Part shown: piece by piece, positions 50,353 to 59,753 of the stretch | Numbering within the stretch: position 1 is the stretch's first letter | How the letters are laid out: every line of letters begins with the position of its first letter | Source of the DNA: Anaerotignum sp. | GTDB lineage: Bacteria > Bacillota > Clostridia > Lachnospirales > Anaerotignaceae | Direction of reading: 5' to 3' | NCBI GenBank assembly: GCA_020024455.1 | Contig: JAHHTU010000001.1 | Span: forward strand, 1-64,000 | DNA length: 64,000 nt | Made by a program: the position numbers and the translations under genes | Notes under the pieces: generated by a model | Databases searched by the model: none | Told to the model about the DNA's origin: nothing | The model's input: only the letters and a program-made list of their open reading frames with translations

Positions 50353-53300
50353 ATGAAAACAATGGGGAAGAAGTTTTTTGCGTGTGTGATGTCATTGATG
50401 CTGTTATTGAATACATTTGTACCAATACAAGGTACTGAGACAGCATATGCAGCAAATGCACCTTTGGGTGTGGCAAATCATTGGGCACAAAAGTATTTGG
50501 AAAATTTATTTGCATATGGGATTATGCGTGGTGACCAAAATGGGAACATGAATCCGGATATTCCCATTACCAGAGCAGAGTTTGTATCTATGATAAACCG
50601 TGCTTTTGGGTACAGAACATATCAGAAAGCAGGCAATCCATTTTCTGATGTAAAACCAACCGCTTGGTATGCAGATGATATTGCAATCGGATATCAGTAT
50701 GATTATTTTGCCGGCATAACAGGATCCAAGGCAGACCCAAATGGGTACCTGACAAGGGAACAGGCGGTTTCTTTGCTTTGCAGAAATATCAAATTGGAAG
50801 AAAAACAAGGCGAAATTTTGGGCTTTGTGGACAGTAGAAAATTTGGGAATTGGAGCAAAGGTGCCATCGGGGCATTTTTAGAAAAAAAATATGTTTCTGG
50901 TTATAAAAACAACACATTCCGCCCGCAAGCTTATATCAGCAGAGGTGAAGTGGCAAAAATTATGTCCGATATTATCGGGAAATGGATTTCCAGACCCGGT
51001 ACATACCGTCATGGCGTGGTACATGGCAATGTGATGATTAGCAATTCCGGCATTACATTGGAAGATACCGTCATCATGGGGGATTTGTATATCACCGCAG
51101 GGGTTGGTACCGGATATGTAAACTTAGACCATGTGACCATTACCGGTGACGTTATCATCAGTGGTGGTGGTTCCAGTAACGTGGGGGAAAACAGTATCAA
51201 TTTCAAAAATTCTCATGCAAGCCGTTTGATTTTGGACGGACAAAAGGACAAAACCATTGCCGTTGATGCAATCGGTAATACCGTGATTGCAAAAACAATC
51301 GTAAAAACAAATTCTTTCTTGGAAAACTTTGGAGATTACAAACAGGGTTTTGTCGATGTAGAAGTAAAAGGTGAACCGGATACATTGTTGACCGTAGCAG
51401 GCGATTATCAAAAAATCACTGTGAAAAATCCGAAAAATCAGTTAAAAGTCGGAAAAGGCTACATCAGAGATTTGTATGTAGATGAAGATGCCGAAGAAAG
51501 TTCTGTTTTACTTGAAAAAAATGCAGAAGTGGCAACTTTGACACTGGAAGCAAAATGTAAAGTGACAGGCTTGGGCGATGTAGGAACTTTGGTTGTCAAC
51601 ACAGATGGTGCAGAAGTTGCTATGTGGCCAGATGAAATTCAAATTCGTCCAGGGTTTACAGCAAAAATAAATGGCACGGAAATGACAAGCAGTGATGCAG
51701 AAGAATATTCCGCAACACCTCGTATTTTGGCCGGTTATCCAAAAGAAGACGAAGTGGGTTCTTCCAAAGCAACCGTGAAGTATAAAACCAATAAATCCGG
51801 TCAGTTGTATTGGGTGATTACAGATACAGAATTTGCAGATGATATCAAAGAAGAACATATTTTGGAACCAAAAAGAGGGAAAAATATTGTTGCTTCCGGT
51901 AATGCACCCATCAAAGAAGCAGAAGAAGAAATCAAAAGCACAATCAGCGGCTTGTCAAAAGAAACCAAATACACCATTTTGTCTGTACTGGTGGATTCCA
52001 GAGATAAAGTCAGCTATGTGAAAGAAAAAGATTTGAAAACCATTGATGACAGTGTTCCTACTTTTGTCAGTGGTTATCCGAAAATATCTTCTGATGCAGG
52101 GTCTTCCTTGGATATTGCCATTGCACCTTCTAAGAAAGTAACTGCATATTGGGCAGTATTCCCCTCTGGTAGTGCAGCCCCCAGTGCACAGGATATGAAA
52201 AAAGATAAAATTGCAGGTGCTTTGGCATCTGGTAAACAAACAGGATTGGTACCAAATGTGGAAAAAGTGATTACCGCATCAGGTTTGAAAGAAAAAACAA
52301 AATATGATGTATATGTTTTGTTAAGCGATGGGGAAAGAAATTCCGCACTACATAAATCCACAGCAACCACAAAAGATACCACGCCGCCGGAAATTCTTTC
52401 CGGTTACCCAAAACAATGGGAAGCAACAGACAAAACCATTGATGTCAATGTGAAAGTCAATGAAGACAGTACGGTATATTGGGTATTGGAAAAAAGAGGT
52501 ACAGAATTCCCGCCTCCGATTGTAAATCCGGATACAGGCGAAGTCATCAAACCTGCTTTGGACTCCAAGGAAGCAAGCGAAGCTGTCATTATGGGGAACA
52601 ATGTTTTCAAAAAAGGCAAAATGAATGCCAGAGAAAATATGGAAATTGTTTTGAAGCTGACAGGTCTGCAAGAACAGGCAAGCTATGACTTGTATGTGGT
52701 TGCACAAGACGCATCTAAAAATATATCCAAAGTGAAAAAATTGGCTGTCAAAACAAAAGATACTGTGCCACCAGAGGCAAGTTTGGAATTTTCCGAAGAT
52801 ATGGAAGGCAGACCAAGCACAAAAGCAGATATTACATTGTGGTTCAGTGAAGAAGTTTGGGATTATCAGTCCAAAAAAACACTGACACCGGAAGATGTGA
52901 AAAAAAATGTTTTGCTGTATCGCATTGTAGATGCGAATGAAACAAAAATAGAGTTTGATGAAACAAAACTGGAAATTGGTATATCTCCGGAAGGTAGAAG
53001 TTTTATTAAATTTACACCTGCTGCATTGGGCTTACACAGTGGTACAAAATATGTGTTTGAAGTGTCCAATGTTGTAGATACTTCCAATAACCGTATCAAA
53101 GACAAATATCGTGATAATCTGCATTTTGAAACAATACCACCATTGTTGCAATTAACCAAAATGAACGATGATGGTGACATGGATATTATTTTCCGTGCAG
53201 AACCACAATCCGGTGATACGGAGGATACTGTATTGTATGATATGGTATTGGAATCTGATTTGATGGTACGTTTTGACTTGTACAAAAGAGAAATCAACCC

Positions 53301-54948
53301 AGAAGAAAATATTGGCACAGCAGAATGGGGCAAACCATTATACGAGGTTTATATTGACAAAAATGGGGCAACCACATTAGGATACGAAGACTTTGAAGAA
53401 CGCAGAGCAAATAAAGAACCAGATGCACCGGACCCTAGACTGGAATTCCCGAAATTCTCTGATTTGAAACCGGTAGAGTATGGTATGAAAGTAAAGTCCA
53501 TCAATGGTATCACAGACAGAGGCAGCTGGAACCAAAAATTGACAGTGCGTGTGAAAGCAGCCATTGGTTCTTATGGTACATTGAGCAAATTGGCAGCAGC
53601 ACCAAAAGATTGGGACGATGCATTGGCAGAAGGTTTGACAGCAATACATAATCCAAGCAACTTTGCGATTGTACGTTCCTTCTTGGATACCACACCTCCA
53701 AAATTCAGAGATACTTATCCAAGATTGGGAACACCTGCGGCTGATGGAGGAAAAGAAAACGAATTCATCGGGGACACATGGATTTCCCCACAGGTTATGA
53801 CAGATAAAAAAGCAACGATGTACTATTTGGTTGCAACAAAAGGCAGTGTGACAGAAGATACATTAACCGCAGAAAAATTGATAGGTGGTACTGTCAGACC
53901 AAAAGGCAGTGTTTGGGGAACATATGACATTGTCAGTGGTGATGCATTGTTTGACTTCCCAGTGCAAGGTTTGGTACCACAAACAGATTATGTGCTTTGG
54001 TATTGCTTGAAAGGTGCTGCGCCAACACCTTCCAAGGTATTCCAAAAACCATTTAGAACAAAACAGATTACAGTACCAAAATTGGATACAAAAAATGTAA
54101 CCAGACAAGAAGATTCTGTTGATGTAGATGTGCGTTCCGATAGAACAGCAAGTATACAATGGATTTTGATGCCTGACAGTGACGCAAAAAAATATTTGGT
54201 AAAAAATGAAGAAGGCGAATATATTCTTGATGCGAACAAAATAGAAGGCTTGAAAAAGAAAATTTTGGAAGCAAAAGTCGGGAATGAAGCCATTGTCGAC
54301 GCCGGTGGCGGATTGACAACATTTGAAGGTGCAGACAATGAATACAAATTCTCTGCAAAAGTCACAGCAAGAAATATGAAAAAAGAATTGAGTTATACAT
54401 TCTTTGCCGTTGGGCGTGCAACATTGGACGATGGCACAACACAGGTAGGGGAATGGTCTGTTCCGTACTTTACCATGGGCATTCGTACCACAGACAAGAC
54501 ACCTCCGGATATTATCGTAAAAGGACAACCCAACAGAAAGAATACAAAGGGATATTCCGGTGATATTTTGATTACATTCACAGAACCCGTGTATTATGTG
54601 GAAGATGATGGAGATGGTGTACCGGAAGCAAAACCATTGACACCGGAAAGATTTTATCAAGATTTGATAGCGAACAGCTGTAGAATTTTTGACAAAAAGA
54701 CACAAATCAATTTGATCACATATACGACAGTGAGCGGTAAATCAGATGATGCAATGACATCTATCAGTTTCCGATATGCAGAGGCATCATCAGCATCTAG
54801 TATCACAGGAAATGAGCTAAGATTATGTGATAAAAACGTAAACGTGGCTGGTCGTGTAAGCATCGACTTTGATGATAGCATTAAAGAAAACGGTGACCCT
54901 AATGTGATTTCTCACGTGATTGGTTTCCAAGGAGGCTGGATTAAATAA
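50353..54948 (+). CDS. large S-layer-homology surface protein with repeated GYPK modules
   Basis: A 1531-residue secreted protein. The signal peptide ends around AYA-A (residue 33). Three SLH domains (residues ~38-215: NHWAQKYLENLFAYGIMRGD, ...WYADDIAIGYQYDYFAGI, ...WSKGAIGAFLEKKYVSGY with TFRPQAYISRGEVAKI) anchor it to secondary cell-wall polymer. From ~455 onward come at least three related ~110-residue beta modules, each opening with GYPK (about 457, 572 and 680) and containing a YW-V core, then Big_5-like modules near 807 and 1383. It starts 40 nt after the PilZ-like gene with AAAGGAAG before ATG 50353. Probably a major surface or S-layer protein. Confidence 0.9.
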   Translation: MKTMGKKFFACVMSLMLLLNTFVPIQGTETAYAANAPLGVANHWAQKYLENLFAYGIMRGDQNGNMNPDIPITRAEFVSMINRAFGYRTYQKAGNPFSDVKPTAWYADDIAIGYQYDYFAGITGSKADPNGYLTREQAVSLLCRNIKLEEKQGEILGFVDSRKFGNWSKGAIGAFLEKKYVSGYKNNTFRPQAYISRGEVAKIMSDIIGKWISRPGTYRHGVVHGNVMISNSGITLEDTVIMGDLYITAGVGTGYVNLDHVTITGDVIISGGGSSNVGENSINFKNSHASRLILDGQKDKTIAVDAIGNTVIAKTIVKTNSFLENFGDYKQGFVDVEVKGEPDTLLTVAGDYQKITVKNPKNQLKVGKGYIRDLYVDEDAEESSVLLEKNAEVATLTLEAKCKVTGLGDVGTLVVNTDGAEVAMWPDEIQIRPGFTAKINGTEMTSSDAEEYSATPRILAGYPKEDEVGSSKATVKYKTNKSGQLYWVITDTEFADDIKEEHILEPKRGKNIVASGNAPIKEAEEEIKSTISGLSKETKYTILSVLVDSRDKVSYVKEKDLKTIDDSVPTFVSGYPKISSDAGSSLDIAIAPSKKVTAYWAVFPSGSAAPSAQDMKKDKIAGALASGKQTGLVPNVEKVITASGLKEKTKYDVYVLLSDGERNSALHKSTATTKDTTPPEILSGYPKQWEATDKTIDVNVKVNEDSTVYWVLEKRGTEFPPPIVNPDTGEVIKPALDSKEASEAVIMGNNVFKKGKMNARENMEIVLKLTGLQEQASYDLYVVAQDASKNISKVKKLAVKTKDTVPPEASLEFSEDMEGRPSTKADITLWFSEEVWDYQSKKTLTPEDVKKNVLLYRIVDANETKIEFDETKLEIGISPEGRSFIKFTPAALGLHSGTKYVFEVSNVVDTSNNRIKDKYRDNLHFETIPPLLQLTKMNDDGDMDIIFRAEPQSGDTEDTVLYDMVLESDLMVRFDLYKREINPEENIGTAEWGKPLYEVYIDKNGATTLGYEDFEERRANKEPDAPDPRLEFPKFSDLKPVEYGMKVKSINGITDRGSWNQKLTVRVKAAIGSYGTLSKLAAAPKDWDDALAEGLTAIHNPSNFAIVRSFLDTTPPKFRDTYPRLGTPAADGGKENEFIGDTWISPQVMTDKKATMYYLVATKGSVTEDTLTAEKLIGGTVRPKGSVWGTYDIVSGDALFDFPVQGLVPQTDYVLWYCLKGAAPTPSKVFQKPFRTKQITVPKLDTKNVTRQEDSVDVDVRSDRTASIQWILMPDSDAKKYLVKNEEGEYILDANKIEGLKKKILEAKVGNEAIVDAGGGLTTFEGADNEYKFSAKVTARNMKKELSYTFFAVGRATLDDGTTQVGEWSVPYFTMGIRTTDKTPPDIIVKGQPNRKNTKGYSGDILITFTEPVYYVEDDGDGVPEAKPLTPERFYQDLIANSCRIFDKKTQINLITYTTVSGKSDDAMTSISFRYAEASSASSITGNELRLCDKNVNVAGRVSIDFDDSIKENGDPNVISHVIGFQGGWIK

Positions 54949-54968
54949 ATAAAATATTTGAATAAAGC

Positions 54969-55000
54969 AAAATCCGACTTTTTTAAGTCGGATTTTCTTT
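54969..55000 (+). terminator. terminator of the S-layer protein gene
   Basis: aaaatccgactt (54969-54980) pairs with aagtcggatttt (54985-54996), then a T-rich stretch. Confidence 0.9.
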
Positions 55001-55036
55001 ATTTATAAAAAATTTGACAATTTTTTTGGAATGTAT

Positions 55037-55063
55037 TAATATTCTATTGTTTTATGACGATAA
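55037..55063 (+). promoter_or_regulatory. sigma-D-type promoter of the Lys-rich membrane protein gene
   Basis: TAAT (55037-55040), exactly 15 nt, GACGATAA (55056-55063). It has the same form as the fliD and cheA promoters. Confidence 0.6.
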
Positions 55064-55115
55064 ACTATATAGGGAAATTTTGAAAAAATAAATGGTGAGG
55101 AAGGGTTCGTATAAA

Positions 55116-56225
55116 ATGGCTAAATTAAAAAAAGAGAAAAAACCAAAAAAACTCAAAGCGAAAAAACCGCCAAAACAAAAGAAACAAAAACAGCCAAAAC
55201 CGCCAAAACAAAAGAAAACCAAAAATAAAAAAGCAGCATCGGAAGAAGACGGTGGTGGCAAGAAGTCAAAGAAAAAGATAGTATTGATTTTAATTATCAT
55301 GGTTTTGTTGACATCAGCGGCAATCGGATTTTTTATTGTCAAAAACAAGGGCAAAAATATCGTTGTAGAGGCATATACAATCGGGGAAGACAGCGTATCT
55401 TCCATCACAACTGTTGTGGGCGAGAGAAAAATGAAAGAAACCGTTGTGTATGAGTTGGACGGTATCACCAAACAAGAATATATTTACAAAAAAGACAAAG
55501 ACACAGAAACAGATTTGGAAACATATGAAACATATCTTTTAGATGAAGCGGATTTTATAGAAATAGAACCAGATGAGGCCCAAACAAAAGCCGAAAATCA
55601 AGAAACAGATAAAAACAAAGACGAACAGCAAGACGAAGAAAAAGAAAAAGAGGACGAAGAAGCACCGACACCAGTCGAAAGTTTCCATTATGCGGTTGCT
55701 TCTGTGGACGAAGGTTTTGTATTTCAGCTGGATATTGCAGTCTTGGAAGACCAATATGCCATTACAGTCAGCAAATATGAGGGCGAAGACCCAAAAGTGA
55801 AAAAAGAAAGAGAAGAAAAAGAAAAGGCTGAAAAAGAAACCCAGAAAACAGGGTTTACAAGAGACCAAGCAAGTGGTTCTTTTGATACATTTATTGATAA
55901 TTTAGGGACATTGCCAAAGCCGATTGCAGAATATACCAAAATATTCGATGTTGGACAGGCTTATGTCAATGGGGAACTTTGTTATGGAATTACAGTGTAT
56001 GAAAAAGACATGAATCAACAAAATAATTTTGTGGACAAATATTATGTTTCTTTGCAATCATCAAATATTTACCGTTACGACAACAAAACAGGAAAAAGCA
56101 CGCTGGCAACAGTACCACCAAATGTGGAACAAGCAATCAGGACAGAGGGATTGGAAGAACAAAATGACAAAAAAGAGAAAGAACAAGATAAACAGAATGA
56201 TACTGAAAATGAAAGAATCAATTAA
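55116..56225 (+). CDS. membrane protein with Lys-rich N-terminal tail, unknown function
   Basis: A 369-residue bitopic membrane protein. The first ~50 residues are extremely Lys/Pro/Gln-rich (KPKKLKAKKPPKQKKQKQPK and onward). One membrane helix follows (about 58-80, IVLILIIMVLLTSAAIGFFIV), then an extracytoplasmic domain with acidic low-complexity stretches near residues 155-185 and 225-250. I do not recognise the family. The basic tail would lie on the cytoplasmic face, where it could bind nucleic acid, phospholipid or an acidic partner. ATG 55116 follows GAGGAAGGG. Preceded by a sigma-D-type promoter. Confidence 0.7.
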   Translation: MAKLKKEKKPKKLKAKKPPKQKKQKQPKPPKQKKTKNKKAASEEDGGGKKSKKKIVLILIIMVLLTSAAIGFFIVKNKGKNIVVEAYTIGEDSVSSITTVVGERKMKETVVYELDGITKQEYIYKKDKDTETDLETYETYLLDEADFIEIEPDEAQTKAENQETDKNKDEQQDEEKEKEDEEAPTPVESFHYAVASVDEGFVFQLDIAVLEDQYAITVSKYEGEDPKVKKEREEKEKAEKETQKTGFTRDQASGSFDTFIDNLGTLPKPIAEYTKIFDVGQAYVNGELCYGITVYEKDMNQQNNFVDKYYVSLQSSNIYRYDNKTGKSTLATVPPNVEQAIRTEGLEEQNDKKEKEQDKQNDTENERIN

Positions 56226-56306
56226 AAAATATACAAAAGAAAATAAGAGACAGAAATATATGCATGATAGAGACAGAAAAATCTATCATGCTGTGGAGGG
56301 AATTTT

Positions 56307-56804
56307 ATGTATCGGTTTCGTACAACATTTGAATTGAGTTATATGCAAATGACACAGTATGTCCGATTATATGCAAAAAGAGCAGATATGCCGGTGATGG
56401 TTGTTATGTATACAATCGCTGCTGTTTTTTTGGCAGGAGCCATCTACTTTGGTCTGGCACAAAAGGTATTTGAATCCATCTTTTTCATATTATTAGCAAT
56501 TTGCAGTGTGGTGATGCGATATATTTTGATGATATTACATCATGAATTGCTTTTGAAAAAATTACCTTTTGCGATTGGCAGTCATATCAGTATGGAATTA
56601 CAAGATGACTTTTTTCATGTAAATTGTTCAGGGCAAATGAAAAGTTACCTAAAAGGAGATTTGGACAAAATTGTATTGACAAATGGTGATTATATTTTAT
56701 GGAAAAAGAGAAAACGTATGTTTCAAAAAAGAGATATTATTGTAATTCCTGCAACGGTATTGACAGATTTGATGCGTTCTGAGCTTGAACAATTTACTGC
56801 ATAA
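56307..56804 (+). CDS. YcxB-like membrane protein
   Basis: A 165-residue protein with two membrane helices in its first half (VMVVMYTIAAVFLAGAIYFGL and SIFFILLAICSVVMRYILMIL), followed by a cytoplasmic beta domain (ISMELQDDFFHVNCSGQMKSYLKGDLDKIVLTNGDYILW, then IVIPATVL). The layout fits YcxB-family proteins, whose function is unknown. GTGGAGGG lies 6 nt before ATG 56307. It is in the same direction and close to the neighbours on both sides. Confidence 0.65.
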   Translation: MYRFRTTFELSYMQMTQYVRLYAKRADMPVMVVMYTIAAVFLAGAIYFGLAQKVFESIFFILLAICSVVMRYILMILHHELLLKKLPFAIGSHISMELQDDFFHVNCSGQMKSYLKGDLDKIVLTNGDYILWKKRKRMFQKRDIIVIPATVLTDLMRSELEQFTA

Positions 56805-56858
56805 AAATAAGGGTATCGGAGAAGGGTGCAGTAAATGCTGTATGATGGGGAGGAATTT

Positions 56859-58088
56859 ATGGGAATGAATGTATATGTGGCAAGGCAGCCAATATTAAAC
56901 TGTAATAAAAAAGTTTTGGCATATGAAATGTTGTATCGATATAGTGCAGAAAATGTTTTCAAAGAAGGTATGGACGGTACAACGGCAACAAAAAACTTAA
57001 TCCATGATTTGATTATGAATTTTGGCTTTGACCATATCACCAATCATAAAACTGCATTTATCAATTTTACAGGTGCTGTATTATTGACGGATATTCCCTT
57101 TTTGTTGGAACCCGAAAAAGTGAAAATCGAGTTGCTCGAAGATATTATATATACAGATGAATTGGTAGAGCGTGTGCTGTTTTTGAAAGAAAAAGGCTAT
57201 TCTTTTGCCATAGACGATTATATTGGGCAACATATACCGGAAAAAGTGTTGGACGCTGTGGACACCATCAAAGTAGATTTTATGTTGACGACACCGGAAA
57301 AGAAAATACAAATTGCCAAACGTTTCAAAGATAAAAAAATATTGTTGGCAGAAAAAGTCGAAACAGAAGAAGATTTCGCTTTTGCCTGCAAACATGGATA
57401 TACCATGTTTCAAGGATATTTGTTTTCAAAACCTGTGATACATTTTCGTCCTGCCAATGATGTTTCTATGGCAACATATTCCAGACTGATGAGAGAGTTT
57501 CGCAGAAAATCCGTTGATTTTGATGTGTTGACGAAAATTATTGAAAAAGATATGAATGCCTCTTATCATCTCATACAAAGAGCAAACACATTACAGTATT
57601 TTCGGAGAAACCGTATGCCAAACTTAAAAACTGCGTTGTTGATGATGGGGGTTGATGAGGTACAGCGATGGATTATGGTGTTGTTATTGAAGTCTTATGC
57701 AGACCAAAAAACAGAATCAGCCATCTTTTTGGCTTTGGTGCGTGCGGTATTTATGGAGCATCTGATACAGATTATAGACCGCAGAGCAGACGAAAAACAG
57801 GCATATATGGTTGGGTTATTTTCCATGATTGATGATAGCTCTAAAAAAGTTCTGCAAGAAATGGCAGGAAAAAATTCCGATTTTTCCCATATACAGGACA
57901 TTTTTGATGGCAAAGGCGGTTTTATGAGCGAGTTGCTGGATTTTGTGATACATTATGAAAAAAATCAAGATGTGGCAGAGGAAGAAAAAATACAAGAATT
58001 TTTGGACAAGTATCACTTAAAAGCAGATGAAGTTGCTTATCTGTATGTCAGTTCTGTGTCATATTCTGATATTGCCTTAGAAGCTTAA
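56859..58088 (+). CDS. EAL-HDOD (YuxH-like) signalling protein
   Basis: A 409-residue two-domain protein. The EAL domain (residues ~1-200) has EML in AYEMLYR (E23), FINFTG, KIELLEDI, FAIDDYIGQH, IKVDFML, AEKVETEEDF and FQGYLFSKP. The metal and substrate residues (E, N, E, DD, K, E, Q) look kept, so c-di-GMP phosphodiesterase activity is possible; related YuxH-type proteins are often degenerate. The HDOD domain (residues ~200-400) lacks HD catalytic residues and usually acts in protein interaction. Start ATG 56859 after GGGGAGGA. It follows the YcxB-like gene by 54 nt. Confidence 0.88.
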   Translation: MGMNVYVARQPILNCNKKVLAYEMLYRYSAENVFKEGMDGTTATKNLIHDLIMNFGFDHITNHKTAFINFTGAVLLTDIPFLLEPEKVKIELLEDIIYTDELVERVLFLKEKGYSFAIDDYIGQHIPEKVLDAVDTIKVDFMLTTPEKKIQIAKRFKDKKILLAEKVETEEDFAFACKHGYTMFQGYLFSKPVIHFRPANDVSMATYSRLMREFRRKSVDFDVLTKIIEKDMNASYHLIQRANTLQYFRRNRMPNLKTALLMMGVDEVQRWIMVLLLKSYADQKTESAIFLALVRAVFMEHLIQIIDRRADEKQAYMVGLFSMIDDSSKKVLQEMAGKNSDFSHIQDIFDGKGGFMSELLDFVIHYEKNQDVAEEEKIQEFLDKYHLKADEVAYLYVSSVSYSDIALEA

Positions 58089-58113
58089 ATGAAACGAAAT
58101 ATAAAACATGGTT

Positions 58114-58146
58114 GAAAATCTTTCTTTTATATGAAGAAAGATTTTC
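58114..58146 (+). terminator. weak hairpin after the EAL-HDOD gene
   Basis: gaaaatctttct (58114-58125) pairs with agaaagattttc (58135-58146). The following T content is low, so termination may be partial. Confidence 0.45.
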
Positions 58147-58214
58147 ATTGTTATTTGCACATTTTGTATGGGGAAACAGTATAAAAATGCATTTTTGAAG
58201 CGGGAGAGTTTGAA

Positions 58215-59564
58215 ATGAATGATATGCAATATGCTGCCTTGGCGATGGATTATAAAAATATGATGTGTTATATTTGCGATATCAATACATATGAGATACT
58301 ATATGTCAATCAAGCAACAAAAGATTTTTTTCTGCTGGAATCAAAAGAGAATGCAAAGTGCTATGAGGTATTTCAAAATGAAACGAAACCTTGCAGCTTT
58401 TGTCGCAATCATATGTTGCAAATCGGGCAGCCAATCCATTATGAAAAATATTACAAAACACAAAATCAATATTTGGAAGTCGAAGAACATTTGGTAAATA
58501 TAGAGGGACGTATGTGTCGCATTGTATTTTCACAGGATTTGGCACTGCAAAAACAAAAGATGCAACGGTTGCAAATACGATTGAGTGCCGAAGAAACATT
58601 GGTCAGATGTATGCAAATATTGATGCAAGAAGCCGATACAGAGTCGGCAGTCAATCATATATTGGAAATTGTCGGAAAATTTTATCAGGCTTCCAGAGCA
58701 TATATTTTTGAGAACAATCTCAAAAAAGGTGTCTTTCATAACACGTATGAATGGTGTGAAGAAGGTGTATGTCCGTATATTGAAAAATTACAAGATGTTT
58801 CCTTGCAGGCTATACAACCTTGGTTGGACAAATTTCAGGAAGATGGAGAAATTATGATATATTTTACAGAAAAGATGCAAGAAGTATATCCGGATTTGCC
58901 ATTGCCCACAGGGTATGATGAGAAAAATATATTTTTGGTGCCGTTGATGCGGGAGCAGGAAGTGGTAGGCTTTATTGGGGTAGATAATTTGCAGGCAAAT
59001 CAGGAACAAACGGCTTTGTTGCGTTCTATGGCATATTTTTTGTTGAATGATTTGGATAAACGAAGAAGATTTCAACAGTTGGAATATACCAGTTATACAG
59101 ATATGTTGACAGGATTGCAAAATCGAAATAAATACTTGAAAATGTTACAGGAATATGAAAAGCACCCACCCAAAAGTATGGGTGTTGTGTTCATTGATGT
59201 CAATGGTATGAAAACAATCAATGATACCCATGGACATAGTTATGGGGATTTTATCATTAAGAAAATTGCAACCATTCTGCGTGCGTGTATGGGCAAAAAT
59301 ATTTTTCGCATTGGTGGAGATGAATTTGTTTCGTTATCCGAAAATATTTCCGAAACAGAGTTTGCAGAAAAAGTCCGCATTTTGCGAGAACATATGCAAG
59401 CAGACAATGAAGTTTGTGTTTCTATCGGAAGTGTCTGGAAAGAAGGGCAAGTCCATGTCAAAGAAGAAGTATTCGCTGCTGATGAATTGATGTATGAAGA
59501 AAAACAAGCATATTATAAAAATCTGGTCAAAGAAGGCAGAAGCAAAGCACATGATGTGGTGTAA
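58215..59564 (+). CDS. diguanylate cyclase with PAS-like and GAF-like sensor regions
   Basis: A 449-residue soluble protein. Residues ~1-115 look like a PAS-like module with three clustered cysteines (CYEVF, CSFC), which could bind metal. Residues ~125-275 look like a GAF domain. The GGDEF domain (~290-449) has TDMLTGLQNRNKYL, FIDVNGMKTINDTHGHSYGD and RIGGDEF (from residue 367), so the active site is intact and it should make c-di-GMP from GTP. The RxxD inhibitory site expected five residues before GGDEF is absent (CMGK in its place). GGGAGAGTTTGAA precedes ATG 58215. Monocistronic or weakly linked to the EAL-HDOD gene. Confidence 0.9.
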   Translation: MNDMQYAALAMDYKNMMCYICDINTYEILYVNQATKDFFLLESKENAKCYEVFQNETKPCSFCRNHMLQIGQPIHYEKYYKTQNQYLEVEEHLVNIEGRMCRIVFSQDLALQKQKMQRLQIRLSAEETLVRCMQILMQEADTESAVNHILEIVGKFYQASRAYIFENNLKKGVFHNTYEWCEEGVCPYIEKLQDVSLQAIQPWLDKFQEDGEIMIYFTEKMQEVYPDLPLPTGYDEKNIFLVPLMREQEVVGFIGVDNLQANQEQTALLRSMAYFLLNDLDKRRRFQQLEYTSYTDMLTGLQNRNKYLKMLQEYEKHPPKSMGVVFIDVNGMKTINDTHGHSYGDFIIKKIATILRACMGKNIFRIGGDEFVSLSENISETEFAEKVRILREHMQADNEVCVSIGSVWKEGQVHVKEEVFAADELMYEEKQAYYKNLVKEGRSKAHDVV

Positions 59565-59576
59565 TGTGGAAACAAA

Positions 59577-59608
59577 GAGTCAACAATCCTATATTGTTGG
59601 CTCTTTTT
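59577..59608 (+). terminator. terminator of the GGDEF gene
   Basis: gagtcaacaat (59577-59587) pairs with attgttggctc (59593-59603, one G-U pair), followed by five T. Confidence 0.9.
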
Positions 59609-59630
59609 GTATCATAAATCTATCCAAAAC

Positions 59631-59685
59631 TGTAAGAAATTCGTAATTTTTGAAAATGCATTTTGTAATAACTCTATGATATAAT
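59631..59685 (+). promoter_or_regulatory. promoter of the ABC exporter operon with phased GTAA repeats
   Basis: TATAAT at 59680-59685 has no good -35. GTAA cores at 59632, 59643 and 59665 are spaced 11 and 22 bp, one and two helical turns. This matches an OmpR-family response-regulator site and resembles the region upstream of the WG-repeat gene at 30.2 kb. Confidence 0.45.
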
Positions 59686-59753
59686 GAATACATGAAAAAA
59701 TGATGAGAATATTTCTGGTCATTTTATAATTTCATATGGAAAGGAGTGGCAAT

